DNA of 64,000 bases from Chitinophaga hostae (lineage in GTDB: Bacteria; Bacteroidota; Bacteroidia; Chitinophagales; Chitinophagaceae), in NCBI RefSeq assembly GCF_018224885.1, contig NZ_JAGTXB010000005.1, positions 186,001 to 250,000 on the forward strand. The letters run 5' to 3'. Under the pieces are notes generated by a model. It saw nothing but the letters and a program-made list of their open reading frames with translations. It searched no databases and was not told the DNA's origin. Every line of letters begins with the position of its first letter. Position 1 is the stretch's first letter. This document shows positions 45,129 to 54,125 of this stretch, piece after piece. The position numbers and the translations under genes are program-made.

Positions 45129-48100
45129 ATGCAAATTATTCTTTGCAGGCGCCATTTTATTGGATATGGTATCTGGCAATTAAAAAATGGAAGGGCCCTT
45201 ACCAAAACGCTGTTGATCATGAAGCTCACAGTAATTTTCCTTGTAGTAGCAGTAATACAAGCCAGTGCGGGAAATATCCGCGCCCAAAGTATTACGCTTT
45301 CTCTTAAAAAAGCCCGTCTCGAAAAAGTATTTGAAGAAATACAACAACAAACGGGATATAATATCGTATACAATAGTGACCTTGTTCGTAACGCCAAAAA
45401 AGTTGACGTCGAAGTTCGCAAGGCATCTATTGAAGACGTATTGAAAAACTGCCTGAAAGGTCAGGCATTTACCTTTAACATCATCGAAAAAACCATTATC
45501 ATACAAGCTAACCCGCCGGAAGGACTATCTTTTCCACGGGGAGGGCATCAGGCTCCGCTTGTTCATGGGATTACCGGTAGGGTAACTAACGAAAAAGGGG
45601 AACCGCTGGCACGTGTTTCCATTTTGATCAAAGGAACAAATAAAGGAGTACAGAGCAAGGAAGATGGCACTTATGCTATCGATGTTCCGGCGGGAGGAAT
45701 TTTAAGTTTTAGTTTTATTGGCTACACGCCTGTGGAAATACCGGTAGGTGATAAGACCGTTATTGATGTGCGGTTGGTTCAACTGGGAAATAAATTAAAT
45801 GATGTAGTCATTACAGCCGGTATCAGGGCATCGAATCAACGGGCCTTGAATATCAAACGGAATAGCGCGGAGTTCATTGATGCAATCACGGCGGAAGACG
45901 CCGGCAAATTTCCTGACAGGAATGTGGCGGAAGCTTTACAGCGTGTTTCTGGTGTTGCCATTCAGCGTACAAGAGGAGAGGGGGACTTTGTTTCTATCCG
46001 GGGTTTAGGCCCCGAGTTCGTGGCAGGTACCATTAATGGGCGTACCATCGTGAGCGCTACGGAGTCGTTCAATTCAACCCTTTCAGGTGGTGTGGAGAAT
46101 ACCGCCGGCCGGGCAACTAATTTTGACGTGCTGCCTTCTGAGATCATCGAATCCATTCAAGTCTACAAAACCAGCTCTGCAGAGCATGTAGAGGGAGGTA
46201 TAGGAGGTCTGGTTAATATTAATACGGCCAAACCATTGACCATGGGAACGAAGTTCGCAATTAACGTCAGGGAGTTGCATAGTAAATTTGCCAAAACGAA
46301 CAGTCCCTCCATATCCGGATTAGGTAGCTGGGCAAATAAGGCTAAAACCTTTGGCGCCTTGCTTTCTGTTTCTTATTCAGAAAGAAAGATCCGGGAAGAC
46401 CAGGTTAATTCATTCGGATATGCGCCGAATTCTTTTTTTGGCGGCAAGAATACCTTCGATACGAATGGCGATGGTAAGGCAGATGTAACGGGTGTTCTTT
46501 TCCCTTTTTCCACCAACCTGGAAAGCTTTAATGAAGATAGAAAACGGTTGACGTTCAATGGTACCGTACAATGGAAGCTGTCGTCAAACACAGAACTCCG
46601 GGCGGATCTGTCGCAGTCGACCCGTAAATTAACCTATCATGCCACACAGACCGTAATTGGTGCTTTCCCATTTAATACGGCTGGCATGACTATCAATCCT
46701 GATGGCAGCATTGGATTCCCCACGTTGAAAGTCGACAGAACTAATACGGCTACCAGTTTTAGGATCACCTCTTTTGATCAGATAAATAATCTTAGCGATT
46801 TCCAATTTGGAAACGACAATATCTGGAATGGTGGATTAAAGCTGGTCCACAAGGCAGGTAACTGGAATCTTTCGCTGGATGGTGGTATATCGGCGGCTGA
46901 CGCAGATTTTGGGTTTGAACGGGGATCCTTCGGAACCTGGGATAACGCAACCGGTAAGCCTTATATACCCGTCCTGGATGTTTCCATACAGAAAGATGCA
47001 GTGGTTATCGTTCCTGTTGCGAAGGAGTATAATTACAGGGATCCCGCGAATTATAGAACCCATAATTTCGATATCCGGCATAAGACGAATAAGGACAGGG
47101 AATTTGCTTTCCGGGGCGATGTAGAAAGAAAGATTGCCCATTCCTTTTTATCTTCCTTTAAAGCAGGCCTTCGATACAGTGGTAGATTACGGGAAACCAC
47201 GCAAAGCCAATTTTTTGGCCAGCTGCCGTTCAGGTATGGAACAGATACTACCCTCGTTGATTTGAGTGTGGCTGCTTCCGGCGTACGGACAATGCCAGGC
47301 GTTTCCAATTTCTTCAACGGCGGTTATCCATTGGATTATTCGCAGTTTCTTTTTCCTGCCGATGTCAGGGAGTGGAGAAGCCTGCATGAACAAGCAGGAG
47401 GGCATTTCCCGGTTGTAATGGATCCGAATAACACCTATACGGTGAAAGAAAATACGATTGCTGGATATGTACAGTTCAACCTGGATGGTAAGTTGGGTAA
47501 TATCCCCTTCACTGGAAATGTGGGCGTCCGGGTGGTTAATACGGCGGTAGAGGTGACCGGGGCGACGCAGCGGTTAAAGACCGTTCCGGTTGGCACCCTC
47601 TCATATGGAGAATTTATAGGTAGCGCTACTCCTTACCGGCAAACTAACAATTATACCAAGGTTCTTCCTTCCCTGAATTTAAAGTTTAAGGCCGACGAAG
47701 ATATTTATTTACGGTTGGCTTATTCGAGGTCGATCACTCGCCCACAGTTCGGTGATCTTGGTGGGGTAGATATCAATTTTACACAGAACCTGATTAACAA
47801 GGCCGGTAATGCAGGGCTGAAACCCTATCAGTCGGACAATTTCGACGTAGGGTTTGAATGGTATACCTCCCGCACAGGTATACTTTCCACCAACTTGTTC
47901 TATAAAAGGTTGTCCTCTTTTGTAACGGATGTTACTCGAGCAAACTACTCCTTCATTGGTAGTAACTGGGTGTCCTTTCTCACCAGGGAAAACCAGGGGA
48001 AAGGCAGTATTTTCGGCGCCGAAATCGGTTACCAGCAACCATTCACCTTTTTGCCCAAGCCATTTGATGGTTTGGGTATCTCTTCCAATTTTACCTTCAG

Positions 48101-48485
48101 CAGCGGAGAGCAATTCCTGAATGATGGAAGCCCGATTTCCTTCCCCGGCATTTCCAGGTTCAGTTTTAACTCCGCCTTGTATTTTGATAACGGAGGTAAA
48201 TTCCAGGGACGTGTTGCGTATACCTACAGGGATAAATTCTTATTAATGGCAAACGATGTATTTGCGCAACAGGTATACCAGGATGCTTATGGGCAGGTGG
48301 ATGCATCTGTGAGCTATAAAATCATAAAGAATATTAATGTAATTGCAGAAGTCATTAACCTGACCGGTGAGAAGAACAGATTGTTTTCCACGAATACGGT
48401 GTATCCGGCATTCGGCGGCAATAGACCTGTTGCTGCTGCCTATGTTGGCCCGCGTTTCGGCGCAGGTATTACGGCTACCTTTTAG
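45129..48485 (+). CDS. TonB-dependent receptor with STN domain (no SusD partner)
   Basis: Protein of 1118 residues. A signal segment (MKLTVIFLVVAVIQASAGNIR, about 30-50) leads to an STN domain (LSLKKARLEKVFEEIQQQTG), a carboxypeptidase-regulatory-like domain (VTNEKGEPLARVSILIKGTN), a plug with FPDRNVAEALQRVSGVAIQR and SEIIESIQVYKTSSAEHVEG, and a barrel ending in GARFGAGITATF-like residues (PRFGAGITATF). The plug motifs match the receptor type found with sigma/FecR systems in Bacteroidota and Proteobacteria (TIGR01782-like), not SusC. No SusD follows, so cargo is taken without a lid lipoprotein. Substrate unknown. Confidence 0.94.
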   Translation: MQIILCRRHFIGYGIWQLKNGRALTKTLLIMKLTVIFLVVAVIQASAGNIRAQSITLSLKKARLEKVFEEIQQQTGYNIVYNSDLVRNAKKVDVEVRKASIEDVLKNCLKGQAFTFNIIEKTIIIQANPPEGLSFPRGGHQAPLVHGITGRVTNEKGEPLARVSILIKGTNKGVQSKEDGTYAIDVPAGGILSFSFIGYTPVEIPVGDKTVIDVRLVQLGNKLNDVVITAGIRASNQRALNIKRNSAEFIDAITAEDAGKFPDRNVAEALQRVSGVAIQRTRGEGDFVSIRGLGPEFVAGTINGRTIVSATESFNSTLSGGVENTAGRATNFDVLPSEIIESIQVYKTSSAEHVEGGIGGLVNINTAKPLTMGTKFAINVRELHSKFAKTNSPSISGLGSWANKAKTFGALLSVSYSERKIREDQVNSFGYAPNSFFGGKNTFDTNGDGKADVTGVLFPFSTNLESFNEDRKRLTFNGTVQWKLSSNTELRADLSQSTRKLTYHATQTVIGAFPFNTAGMTINPDGSIGFPTLKVDRTNTATSFRITSFDQINNLSDFQFGNDNIWNGGLKLVHKAGNWNLSLDGGISAADADFGFERGSFGTWDNATGKPYIPVLDVSIQKDAVVIVPVAKEYNYRDPANYRTHNFDIRHKTNKDREFAFRGDVERKIAHSFLSSFKAGLRYSGRLRETTQSQFFGQLPFRYGTDTTLVDLSVAASGVRTMPGVSNFFNGGYPLDYSQFLFPADVREWRSLHEQAGGHFPVVMDPNNTYTVKENTIAGYVQFNLDGKLGNIPFTGNVGVRVVNTAVEVTGATQRLKTVPVGTLSYGEFIGSATPYRQTNNYTKVLPSLNLKFKADEDIYLRLAYSRSITRPQFGDLGGVDINFTQNLINKAGNAGLKPYQSDNFDVGFEWYTSRTGILSTNLFYKRLSSFVTDVTRANYSFIGSNWVSFLTRENQGKGSIFGAEIGYQQPFTFLPKPFDGLGISSNFTFSSGEQFLNDGSPISFPGISRFSFNSALYFDNGGKFQGRVAYTYRDKFLLMANDVFAQQVYQDAYGQVDASVSYKIIKNINVIAEVINLTGEKNRLFSTNTVYPAFGGNRPVAAAYVGPRFGAGITATF

Positions 48486-48708
48486 TTTCTTGCAAAGGCG
48501 TCGGGCAGCAAAGATTGGCGCGAATTTTAAATTCTCTTTAAATTCTTTGCTGCCTGGCTTTGCGAGTACTCATGAAGTATACACCAATCATCCATCTTCT
48601 TACATCAAAAATAGCGTTACCCTTCTGTGGTCGGTTCAACCCGGCTTTCGTATTACAAACAAACGATTGTCATCTGCATTTATTATAGGCTTCCAGCGGG
48701 TGACTACA

Positions 48709-48831
48709 AAAATGCTGGTTAAAGGTGTTAATCACATGAATATTAATATTTCAACATTGCCTGCCGGCGCCTATATTTTGCAGGTTAAGCATGGCGGGAA
48801 CAGTAAGCAGTATAAGGCCATCAAAAAGTAG
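48709..48831 (+). pseudogene. Orphan type IX secretion sorting-domain fragment
   Basis: The plus strand reads KMLVKGVNHMNINISTLPAG followed by AYILQVKHGG and a Lys-rich end with stop at 48829-48831. The pattern ISxLPAGxYxLxV followed by a basic tail is that of type A C-terminal sorting domains. It is in frame with noise upstream, not with a secreted protein, so it is the surviving 3' end of a lost exported protein. Confidence 0.6.
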
Positions 48832-48866
48832 CAGATATTTTAGGCATAGCGCTATGATAGTCGATG

Positions 48867-48902
48867 AAAAATCCCCTACTCATTTCAATGAGATGGGTTT
48901 TT
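48867..48902 (+). terminator. Terminator hairpin
   Basis: CTCATT and AATGAG pair around a 2-base loop, and outer CCC/GGG and A-run/T-run extend the stem; the hairpin ends in a run of Ts. It follows the sorting-domain fragment and probably ended the lost gene; it may now serve the receptor transcript. Confidence 0.7.
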
Positions 48903-48947
48903 CTTACTGCATGGAGTCCATCTGCCGGGCATAACAATAGTTAGGTA

Positions 48948-48995
48948 CCAATGGAGAACGTCCCGGCCATCAATAGCCGGGACGTTCTCCATTGG
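48948..48995. repeat. Perfect 20-base inverted repeat (strong hairpin)
   Basis: The arms at 48948-48967 and 48976-48995 are perfectly complementary with an 8-base loop. ATATTTTT follows on the plus strand. It may be a second, very strong terminator serving both strands, or part of a small RNA. It lies next to the 3' end of a minus-strand ricin fragment (49068), so it could be that gene's original terminator. Confidence 0.75.
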
Positions 48996-49067
48996 ATATT
49001 TTTGTATTGTTGCCGGTAATGGGTAAATAGCCGTTAAGCTGTATTAAGCTGTATTCATATAGCGAAG

Positions 49068-49213
49068 TTATTGCTTTACCAGTTTAAACTTCTGTGCATT
49101 TGAACTGTTACCATCCCATACCTGTATCCTGCTACCGTTGGCACCTGGTGCGCCATTTACGTTCATATATTTATCTGCCAGGGCCGATTTAATGCTGAAA
49201 AAGCTTCCATCTT
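49068..49213 (-). pseudogene. 3' fragment of a beta-helix/ricin lipoprotein gene
   Basis: On the minus strand this reads DGSFFSIKSALADKYMNVNG and continues to SNAQKFKLVKQ and a stop (49068-49070). It matches the last 47 residues of the product of 16038-18077 (DGSYFRIKSALVDKYMDVNG ... SNAQKFKLVKQ) at most positions. Nothing upstream continues the frame. It is the stump of a third copy of this lipoprotein gene. Confidence 0.8.
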
Positions 49214-49395
49214 AAAAAAAACGGGCGGGATTGTTGTAACTGATTCTTTTTACTTCAAAACGCTTTCATTTTTCAGTTTTTTTTCGAAGAATAAAAAAAT
49301 CAGCTGTCGCGTAGGAAGAATGTAGTCGATCGATGTTTTATAGTTTGGCAGATTCCTTTTATGAGCTGGACCATATTTTTTTAACGATCATACCT

Positions 49396-52300
49396 ATGCT
49401 AAAAAGACATAAGCTATCGCTTTTGATGGTGCTTTTATTGCCTTTTATTACTTATGCTCAGGAAGGGATGCCTGTATTTATCCGTCCTTGTGGTACAGAG
49501 ATACTACAAAAGGAATGGCGAAAGAATTCTATTTTCCGGGGAAGGGAGCAAGCTGCCAACAAAGCTATCCTGCAAAGGCATTACATGGCCGCCCCGGGTC
49601 AACTGGCGCCTCCTCTGACTTTAGTTACATTACCTGTAGTTATACATATTGTGAATGAAGACCCGGACGCTTATTCTGATGCTGATGTCGCGGAATCAAT
49701 AAAGATACTTAATGACGCATTCAGCGCTTCAGGTACTTTTGCAGGTGGCCGCAGCGATACGAAAATTCAATTCTGTCTTGCACGAACCGCCCCTGACGGT
49801 GGTCGTACTACAGGCATATTGCGTGTACGTTCTTATCTTTCGGATTATGATGTTGATATGGAAGGGGATAAGATTACCGTATTGGGAGCATGGGACAGGA
49901 GCCGTTATGTGAACATCTGGGTGGTATCCGATATCCGGTCTGAATATATGCAGGAATTCTCGTGTGGCAATTGGACGCGCCTGAAGATGGGAGGGTATGC
50001 CAGCGCGGGGGGAGATGTAGTAGTAGCAGGTCTTGGAGTGACCGTACTCGCACACGAGATAGGGCATTATCTCAACCTTGCTCATACTTTTGCTAACAGG
50101 GATTGTAAAAATGACGACTGTCTTAAAGATGGAGATATGGTTTGTGACACGCCGCCTGAGAAAACCATAACAGGCGGCTACGCCTGTACAGCGCCGCCGA
50201 ACTCGTGCAGCACAGACACCCTTTCAGGGTTCACTATAGATGTGCCTGACCTGCCGGATAACTTCATGGACTACGGCTATGGTGATGGTTGTATCCTGGG
50301 TTTCACACCGGGCCAGGCGGAAAGGATGCACAATTTTATTGCCACTGCGTTGACCGGGATGAAAGCCGGAATTGCCTGCAATGATCCATGTAAGGCAACC
50401 ATTACTGCCGCTTTTAAGCGTGATATAGCATATCCTGTAGTGGGCGACGTGGTAACCTTTACTGCGGCCGCTGGGCCTCGGCAAACCCGGCAATGGCTGT
50501 TGGACGATAAGCCGGTTGGTACAGGTGCGGAGTTCAAGCTGACGGTAACCGAAAAGAGAAACTACCTCGTGGAACTACGTATAAAGGATAATGCAAGCGG
50601 ATGTAGTGCGGTGACCACCGATGTGGTACAGGTGAGTTGTGGCGTTGTAGCAAGATGCTATCCCAGCAAACGTAAGATCGCCTCCAAAGAAGGGATAGAA
50701 GCCGACACTATTTATTTTACAAACCGTTCCCGCAATGCAACTTCCTGGAAATGGCTGATGAGTAATGACAAAGGAATGAAGGAACAGGTGGTCAGCACGG
50801 ATCAGCAACTGACCTATGTATTTAAGATCCCCGGAAATTATAAAGTGCGTCTCTATGCTACCGACGGGCACTGCAACGATACTACGAACCCGGTCGCTAT
50901 TGCAGTAGATGATCCTACTCCTGATGGAATTGTATATGTACCTCGTATAGATTGTTATGAGCAGAACAAGGTAAGAGTAGAACTTTTTTTTGAAAACCGG
51001 GGATACAAGACCATTCCTAAAAATACGCCCGTATCTTTTTATGATAATGATCCCCGTCAGGGTAAAGGCCGCCTGTTAGGCCCCGCTTTTCTCCTGCCAG
51101 ACGACCTTCCCGGAAAATGTGTATCCTATTTATATAACACAATTGTGGACGTTGGGCGTCCCAATTTAGATACACTGGTAGTAGTGCTTAATGATACCGG
51201 CAGCACCTCTCCGCTCAGGTTACCGAATACTGATGTGATAGAAACGAATTATAATAATAACATCAGCTTCAGCCGTGGATTCAGGTTTCGAGCGGCCCTT
51301 ACACCGGCAGATTTTACACTGACACCATTGGCGCAACTGGCGCTGAAACCGGTAAGCCTCAGTGGCGGCGGGATTGACAAGGCTACCTGGCAAGCCTCTC
51401 CTTACTTGAATTGCACGGATTGTATTAATGCCACTTTCACCGCATTATACCGCCGGGACACTGTTACAACAGTGAAAGTACGGGCCTACACACGATACGC
51501 CTGTTATAGCGATACTACCGCTACAGCCCATATCCCTATAGCAGACGATTATACTGTAAAGCTGAAGAATGTGGACTGCTCCAGGGGAGATAGCCTTCAT
51601 CTGATCTTTTCCCTATGCAATAATTTTACAAAAGGGAATATACCGGCTTCACTCCCGGTTGATTTTTATGATCGTCATCCGGACGATCATTCACCAGCAC
51701 AGCTGGGCAAGCGCTTTCTTACGCCAATAACCTCCACCGGTGCCTGCAACGATTATGAATGTTACATCAGGGGAACAACTACCGGTAAGGTATGGGCGAT
51801 CGTAAACAAAGACCGGCTGGCTTATCCGCTATCAACCGGGTTGAATGAATCCAGTTATGACAATAATATCTTCTCATGGAACTATGAACCTCCGGTATCG
51901 TCTGTTTTGCCAGGAGATACAACTGTATTCCGTAAAGCGCCATTCCATCTCCGCTACAATGTGGCTAACTTTGACCCGGTAACTATACGATGGGAAAGTA
52001 GTAGCGCCTATAAGCTGACCTGCACCACCTGCGCTTCACCTGGAATATTTATGCTGGACAGCAGTAAGGTAGGACTGCAACTGACAAACAAGTACGGGTG
52101 TATAATAAACGCGCAGGAATACGTACATATTTTTCCACCCGACATGAGTATTGAACTGCTATCGGCGCATTGTTATGATAACAGTCACGTTCTGGTGAAT
52201 TTTCGTGTATGCATGTCAAACGGATATGACACTGTTTTCCAAAAGATACCAGTATCGTTTTATACCGGAGATGCGGGACGTCCTACGTTATTATCTCCCC

Positions 52301-53001
52301 GGTATTATACGCCTGCTCCCAGTTTTGGGGATTGTCGCGAATTTACATATATACTGAATGTTTCCGGCGCAAACAAAATAGCAGCCATCGTGAATGACGA
52401 CAATGGATTTGTATTTAAGGAAACAAACTATACCAATAACCAAAGCAGCTTAAATTATGATCCTTTTACTATAAAAGCCACACCCGCAGTTGTTGAGTTG
52501 TCAAGGCCAGCCAGTATACAGTTGCGTACAACCGTTAGCGGTGGTACCGTATCTTCTTATTTGTGGGCGCCGCAGTCTGGGCTCTCCTGTATAACGTGTC
52601 CCAACCCTGTTGCTGCTACGGCATCTTCCATGAAGTATGTGGTGACTGCTACAAACGAGTATCATTGTACAGATACATCACCTGTATATATCCAGACATT
52701 CGTTAACGCCGGGGTTACTATGCCCAATGCCTTTACGCCAAATGGCGATGGACAGAATGATTATTTCTATGTAATTGGCAGCCGGGACATACAGAAGGTA
52801 AAGAACCTGTCAGTGTTTAATCGTATGGGTAATAAGATATTTGAAGCGACCAACACACCTGCCAATGATCGCAGTTATGGCTGGGACGGTACGATGGGAG
52901 GAAAACAGGTTGATGTAGGTACTTATGTTTACTTTACTACGATAGAATATGCAGACGGCTCTACACAAATTGTGAAAGGAACTATATTATTGATACGGTA
53001 G
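49396..53001 (+). CDS. Secreted M43 (pappalysin-type) metallopeptidase, multi-domain, gliding-type C-terminus
   Basis: Protein of 1201 residues from the ATG at 49396 (signal MLKRHKLSLLMVLLLPFITY); the frame is open to 49333. The zinc motif HEIGHYLNLAH starts at residue 220 and a Met-turn follows (NFMDYGYGDGC), as in M43 metzincins. Then come two PKD-like domains (VVTFTAAAGPRQTRQW, YVFKIPGNYKVRLYATDG). Three long repeats follow, each with a CARDB-like part (CYEQNKVRVELFFENRG, CSRGDSLHLIFSLCNN, CYDNSHVLVNFRVCMSN) and an Ig-like part marked by CTDC, CTTC or CITC. The C-terminus is a CHU_C/gliding-motility domain (AFTPNGDGQNDYF, YGWDG, GTYVYF), a type B type IX secretion signal. The protein is probably released or surface-attached and digests proteins. 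A truncated copy is at 39616. Confidence 0.9.
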   Translation: MLKRHKLSLLMVLLLPFITYAQEGMPVFIRPCGTEILQKEWRKNSIFRGREQAANKAILQRHYMAAPGQLAPPLTLVTLPVVIHIVNEDPDAYSDADVAESIKILNDAFSASGTFAGGRSDTKIQFCLARTAPDGGRTTGILRVRSYLSDYDVDMEGDKITVLGAWDRSRYVNIWVVSDIRSEYMQEFSCGNWTRLKMGGYASAGGDVVVAGLGVTVLAHEIGHYLNLAHTFANRDCKNDDCLKDGDMVCDTPPEKTITGGYACTAPPNSCSTDTLSGFTIDVPDLPDNFMDYGYGDGCILGFTPGQAERMHNFIATALTGMKAGIACNDPCKATITAAFKRDIAYPVVGDVVTFTAAAGPRQTRQWLLDDKPVGTGAEFKLTVTEKRNYLVELRIKDNASGCSAVTTDVVQVSCGVVARCYPSKRKIASKEGIEADTIYFTNRSRNATSWKWLMSNDKGMKEQVVSTDQQLTYVFKIPGNYKVRLYATDGHCNDTTNPVAIAVDDPTPDGIVYVPRIDCYEQNKVRVELFFENRGYKTIPKNTPVSFYDNDPRQGKGRLLGPAFLLPDDLPGKCVSYLYNTIVDVGRPNLDTLVVVLNDTGSTSPLRLPNTDVIETNYNNNISFSRGFRFRAALTPADFTLTPLAQLALKPVSLSGGGIDKATWQASPYLNCTDCINATFTALYRRDTVTTVKVRAYTRYACYSDTTATAHIPIADDYTVKLKNVDCSRGDSLHLIFSLCNNFTKGNIPASLPVDFYDRHPDDHSPAQLGKRFLTPITSTGACNDYECYIRGTTTGKVWAIVNKDRLAYPLSTGLNESSYDNNIFSWNYEPPVSSVLPGDTTVFRKAPFHLRYNVANFDPVTIRWESSSAYKLTCTTCASPGIFMLDSSKVGLQLTNKYGCIINAQEYVHIFPPDMSIELLSAHCYDNSHVLVNFRVCMSNGYDTVFQKIPVSFYTGDAGRPTLLSPRYYTPAPSFGDCREFTYILNVSGANKIAAIVNDDNGFVFKETNYTNNQSSLNYDPFTIKATPAVVELSRPASIQLRTTVSGGTVSSYLWAPQSGLSCITCPNPVAATASSMKYVVTATNEYHCTDTSPVYIQTFVNAGVTMPNAFTPNGDGQNDYFYVIGSRDIQKVKNLSVFNRMGNKIFEATNTPANDRSYGWDGTMGGKQVDVGTYVYFTTIEYADGSTQIVKGTILLIR

Positions 53002-53005
53002 CTAC

Positions 53006-53110
53006 CTTAACCTGCCATTTCCGAATTCAGATCCCACTATACTACAGGATTGATGAAAAATTGCAAGAAAGAATATCATCAGGCAGGATAAATGAAATTA
53101 ATGGTGGTTT
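53006..53110 (+). repeat. Copy of the 3' end of the M60 peptidase gene
   Basis: This stretch repeats 25919-26025 with scattered differences, including the coding words for NLPF...SDPT..LQD, the stop and about 50 bases of downstream sequence. It starts five bases after the M43 stop. No upstream part of the M60 gene is present, so it is a recombination scar or dispersed fragment. Confidence 0.75.
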
Positions 53111-53445
53111 CTCACTCTGTATTAAAAATAGTTAAAACTGATTGGCAATTTTAATAACGCATTTTAGTAATTATTGTATTTATAGGCTGTGTGCAGGAGT
53201 ATTGATGTTCTATTAACCAAATTTGAGCAAATATTAACAGGAGTGGTTTATTCTGCAAAAAAATGTATTACCTTCAAAAATGTATTGGTTTTGAAGATAG
53301 GGAAAAGGTCATATTGAATTTTTATTCTATTCTTTTGAAGGAAAGTCAGAGAATGGCTGGTGTCTTACCCACCAGGTGTTAATTAGACATTGGAAGTAGT
53401 CCACGTTGCTACAATAACAATTAACGAAATCAACCAGTTTCACTT
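53111..53445. other. Upstream region of the fucosidase locus
   Basis: About 335 AT-rich bases with no open frame of interest. It must hold the promoter of the sigma-factor gene at 53446. I saw no convincing TAnnTTTG element or dyad close to the start. Confidence 0.4.
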
Positions 53446-54057
53446 ATGTCAATGGATGATGATGCGCATGCATGGGAAGGACTGTGCTCTGGCGAAAAGG
53501 AGGCTTTGCTCCTGTTGTACCGGAAATATTATCATGCTCTTTTGTTCATTGGATTGAAGGAAATCCGCGATGCGGACGTAGTGAAGGATGCTATTCAGCA
53601 TTTGTTCCTTTATTTGTGGGATAAGCGCGATTGCCTTGAACAGGCGCGCAACGTGCGGTCATATTTGATAATCGCTTTGCTCCGCAAACTTTCAGCGGAT
53701 TGGAAGAAGAGTGTCCGCCATCAACACCTTGCACTTGCATGGAATGGTGATGCGGATGCACCATTGCCTACGCCCGAGGAAATACTTATCTCCAGACAGT
53801 CCCAGGCTTCGGCGCAGTCGTATCTCATGTTGCATATTAACGCATTGCCTGCCCGCCAGCGGGAGTTGATCCTGCTTAAATTTTACGAAGGCCTGTCGTA
53901 TGAAGAGATCGTAGCGCGAACCGGATTAAGCTACCGTACTATATATAATAAAATCCACGAAGCTCTTAAGAAATTGCGAACGGTCATCAACAAAGATCAT
54001 CCCGCATATGGGGAGGTGATGTCTGTTCTCCTCATTTGGCTCACCATGCAAGTTTAA
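53446..54057 (+). CDS. ECF-type RNA polymerase sigma factor
   Basis: Protein of 203 residues. Region 2 is LLLLYRKYYHALLFIGLKEI and DVVKDAIQHLFLYLWDKRD; region 4 is GLSYEEIVARTGLSYRTIYN. The C-terminus is hydrophobic (EVMSVLLIWLTMQV). It heads the fucosidase locus and should control its receptor genes together with the FecR encoded 68 bases after its stop. Confidence 0.93.
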   Translation: MSMDDDAHAWEGLCSGEKEALLLLYRKYYHALLFIGLKEIRDADVVKDAIQHLFLYLWDKRDCLEQARNVRSYLIIALLRKLSADWKKSVRHQHLALAWNGDADAPLPTPEEILISRQSQASAQSYLMLHINALPARQRELILLKFYEGLSYEEIVARTGLSYRTIYNKIHEALKKLRTVINKDHPAYGEVMSVLLIWLTMQV

Positions 54058-54125
54058 AAAAAAGTTTCCCAGGGAAGGGTAAAAATCGTCGACTGGTTGC
54101 TCTACGTTCTATACAATCAACCAAA

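Larger units (their letters stand above)
48486..49395. other. Gene-remnant region between receptor and M43 gene
   Basis: About 900 bases without an intact gene. In order it holds a lone type IX sorting-domain fragment (48709-48831), a terminator (48867-48902), a 20-base perfect inverted repeat (48948-48995), a minus-strand ricin-tail fragment (49068-49213) and the presumed promoter of the M43 gene. An 11-base tandem repeat (TAAGCTGTATT, near 49035-49056) was also seen. Confidence 0.6.
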
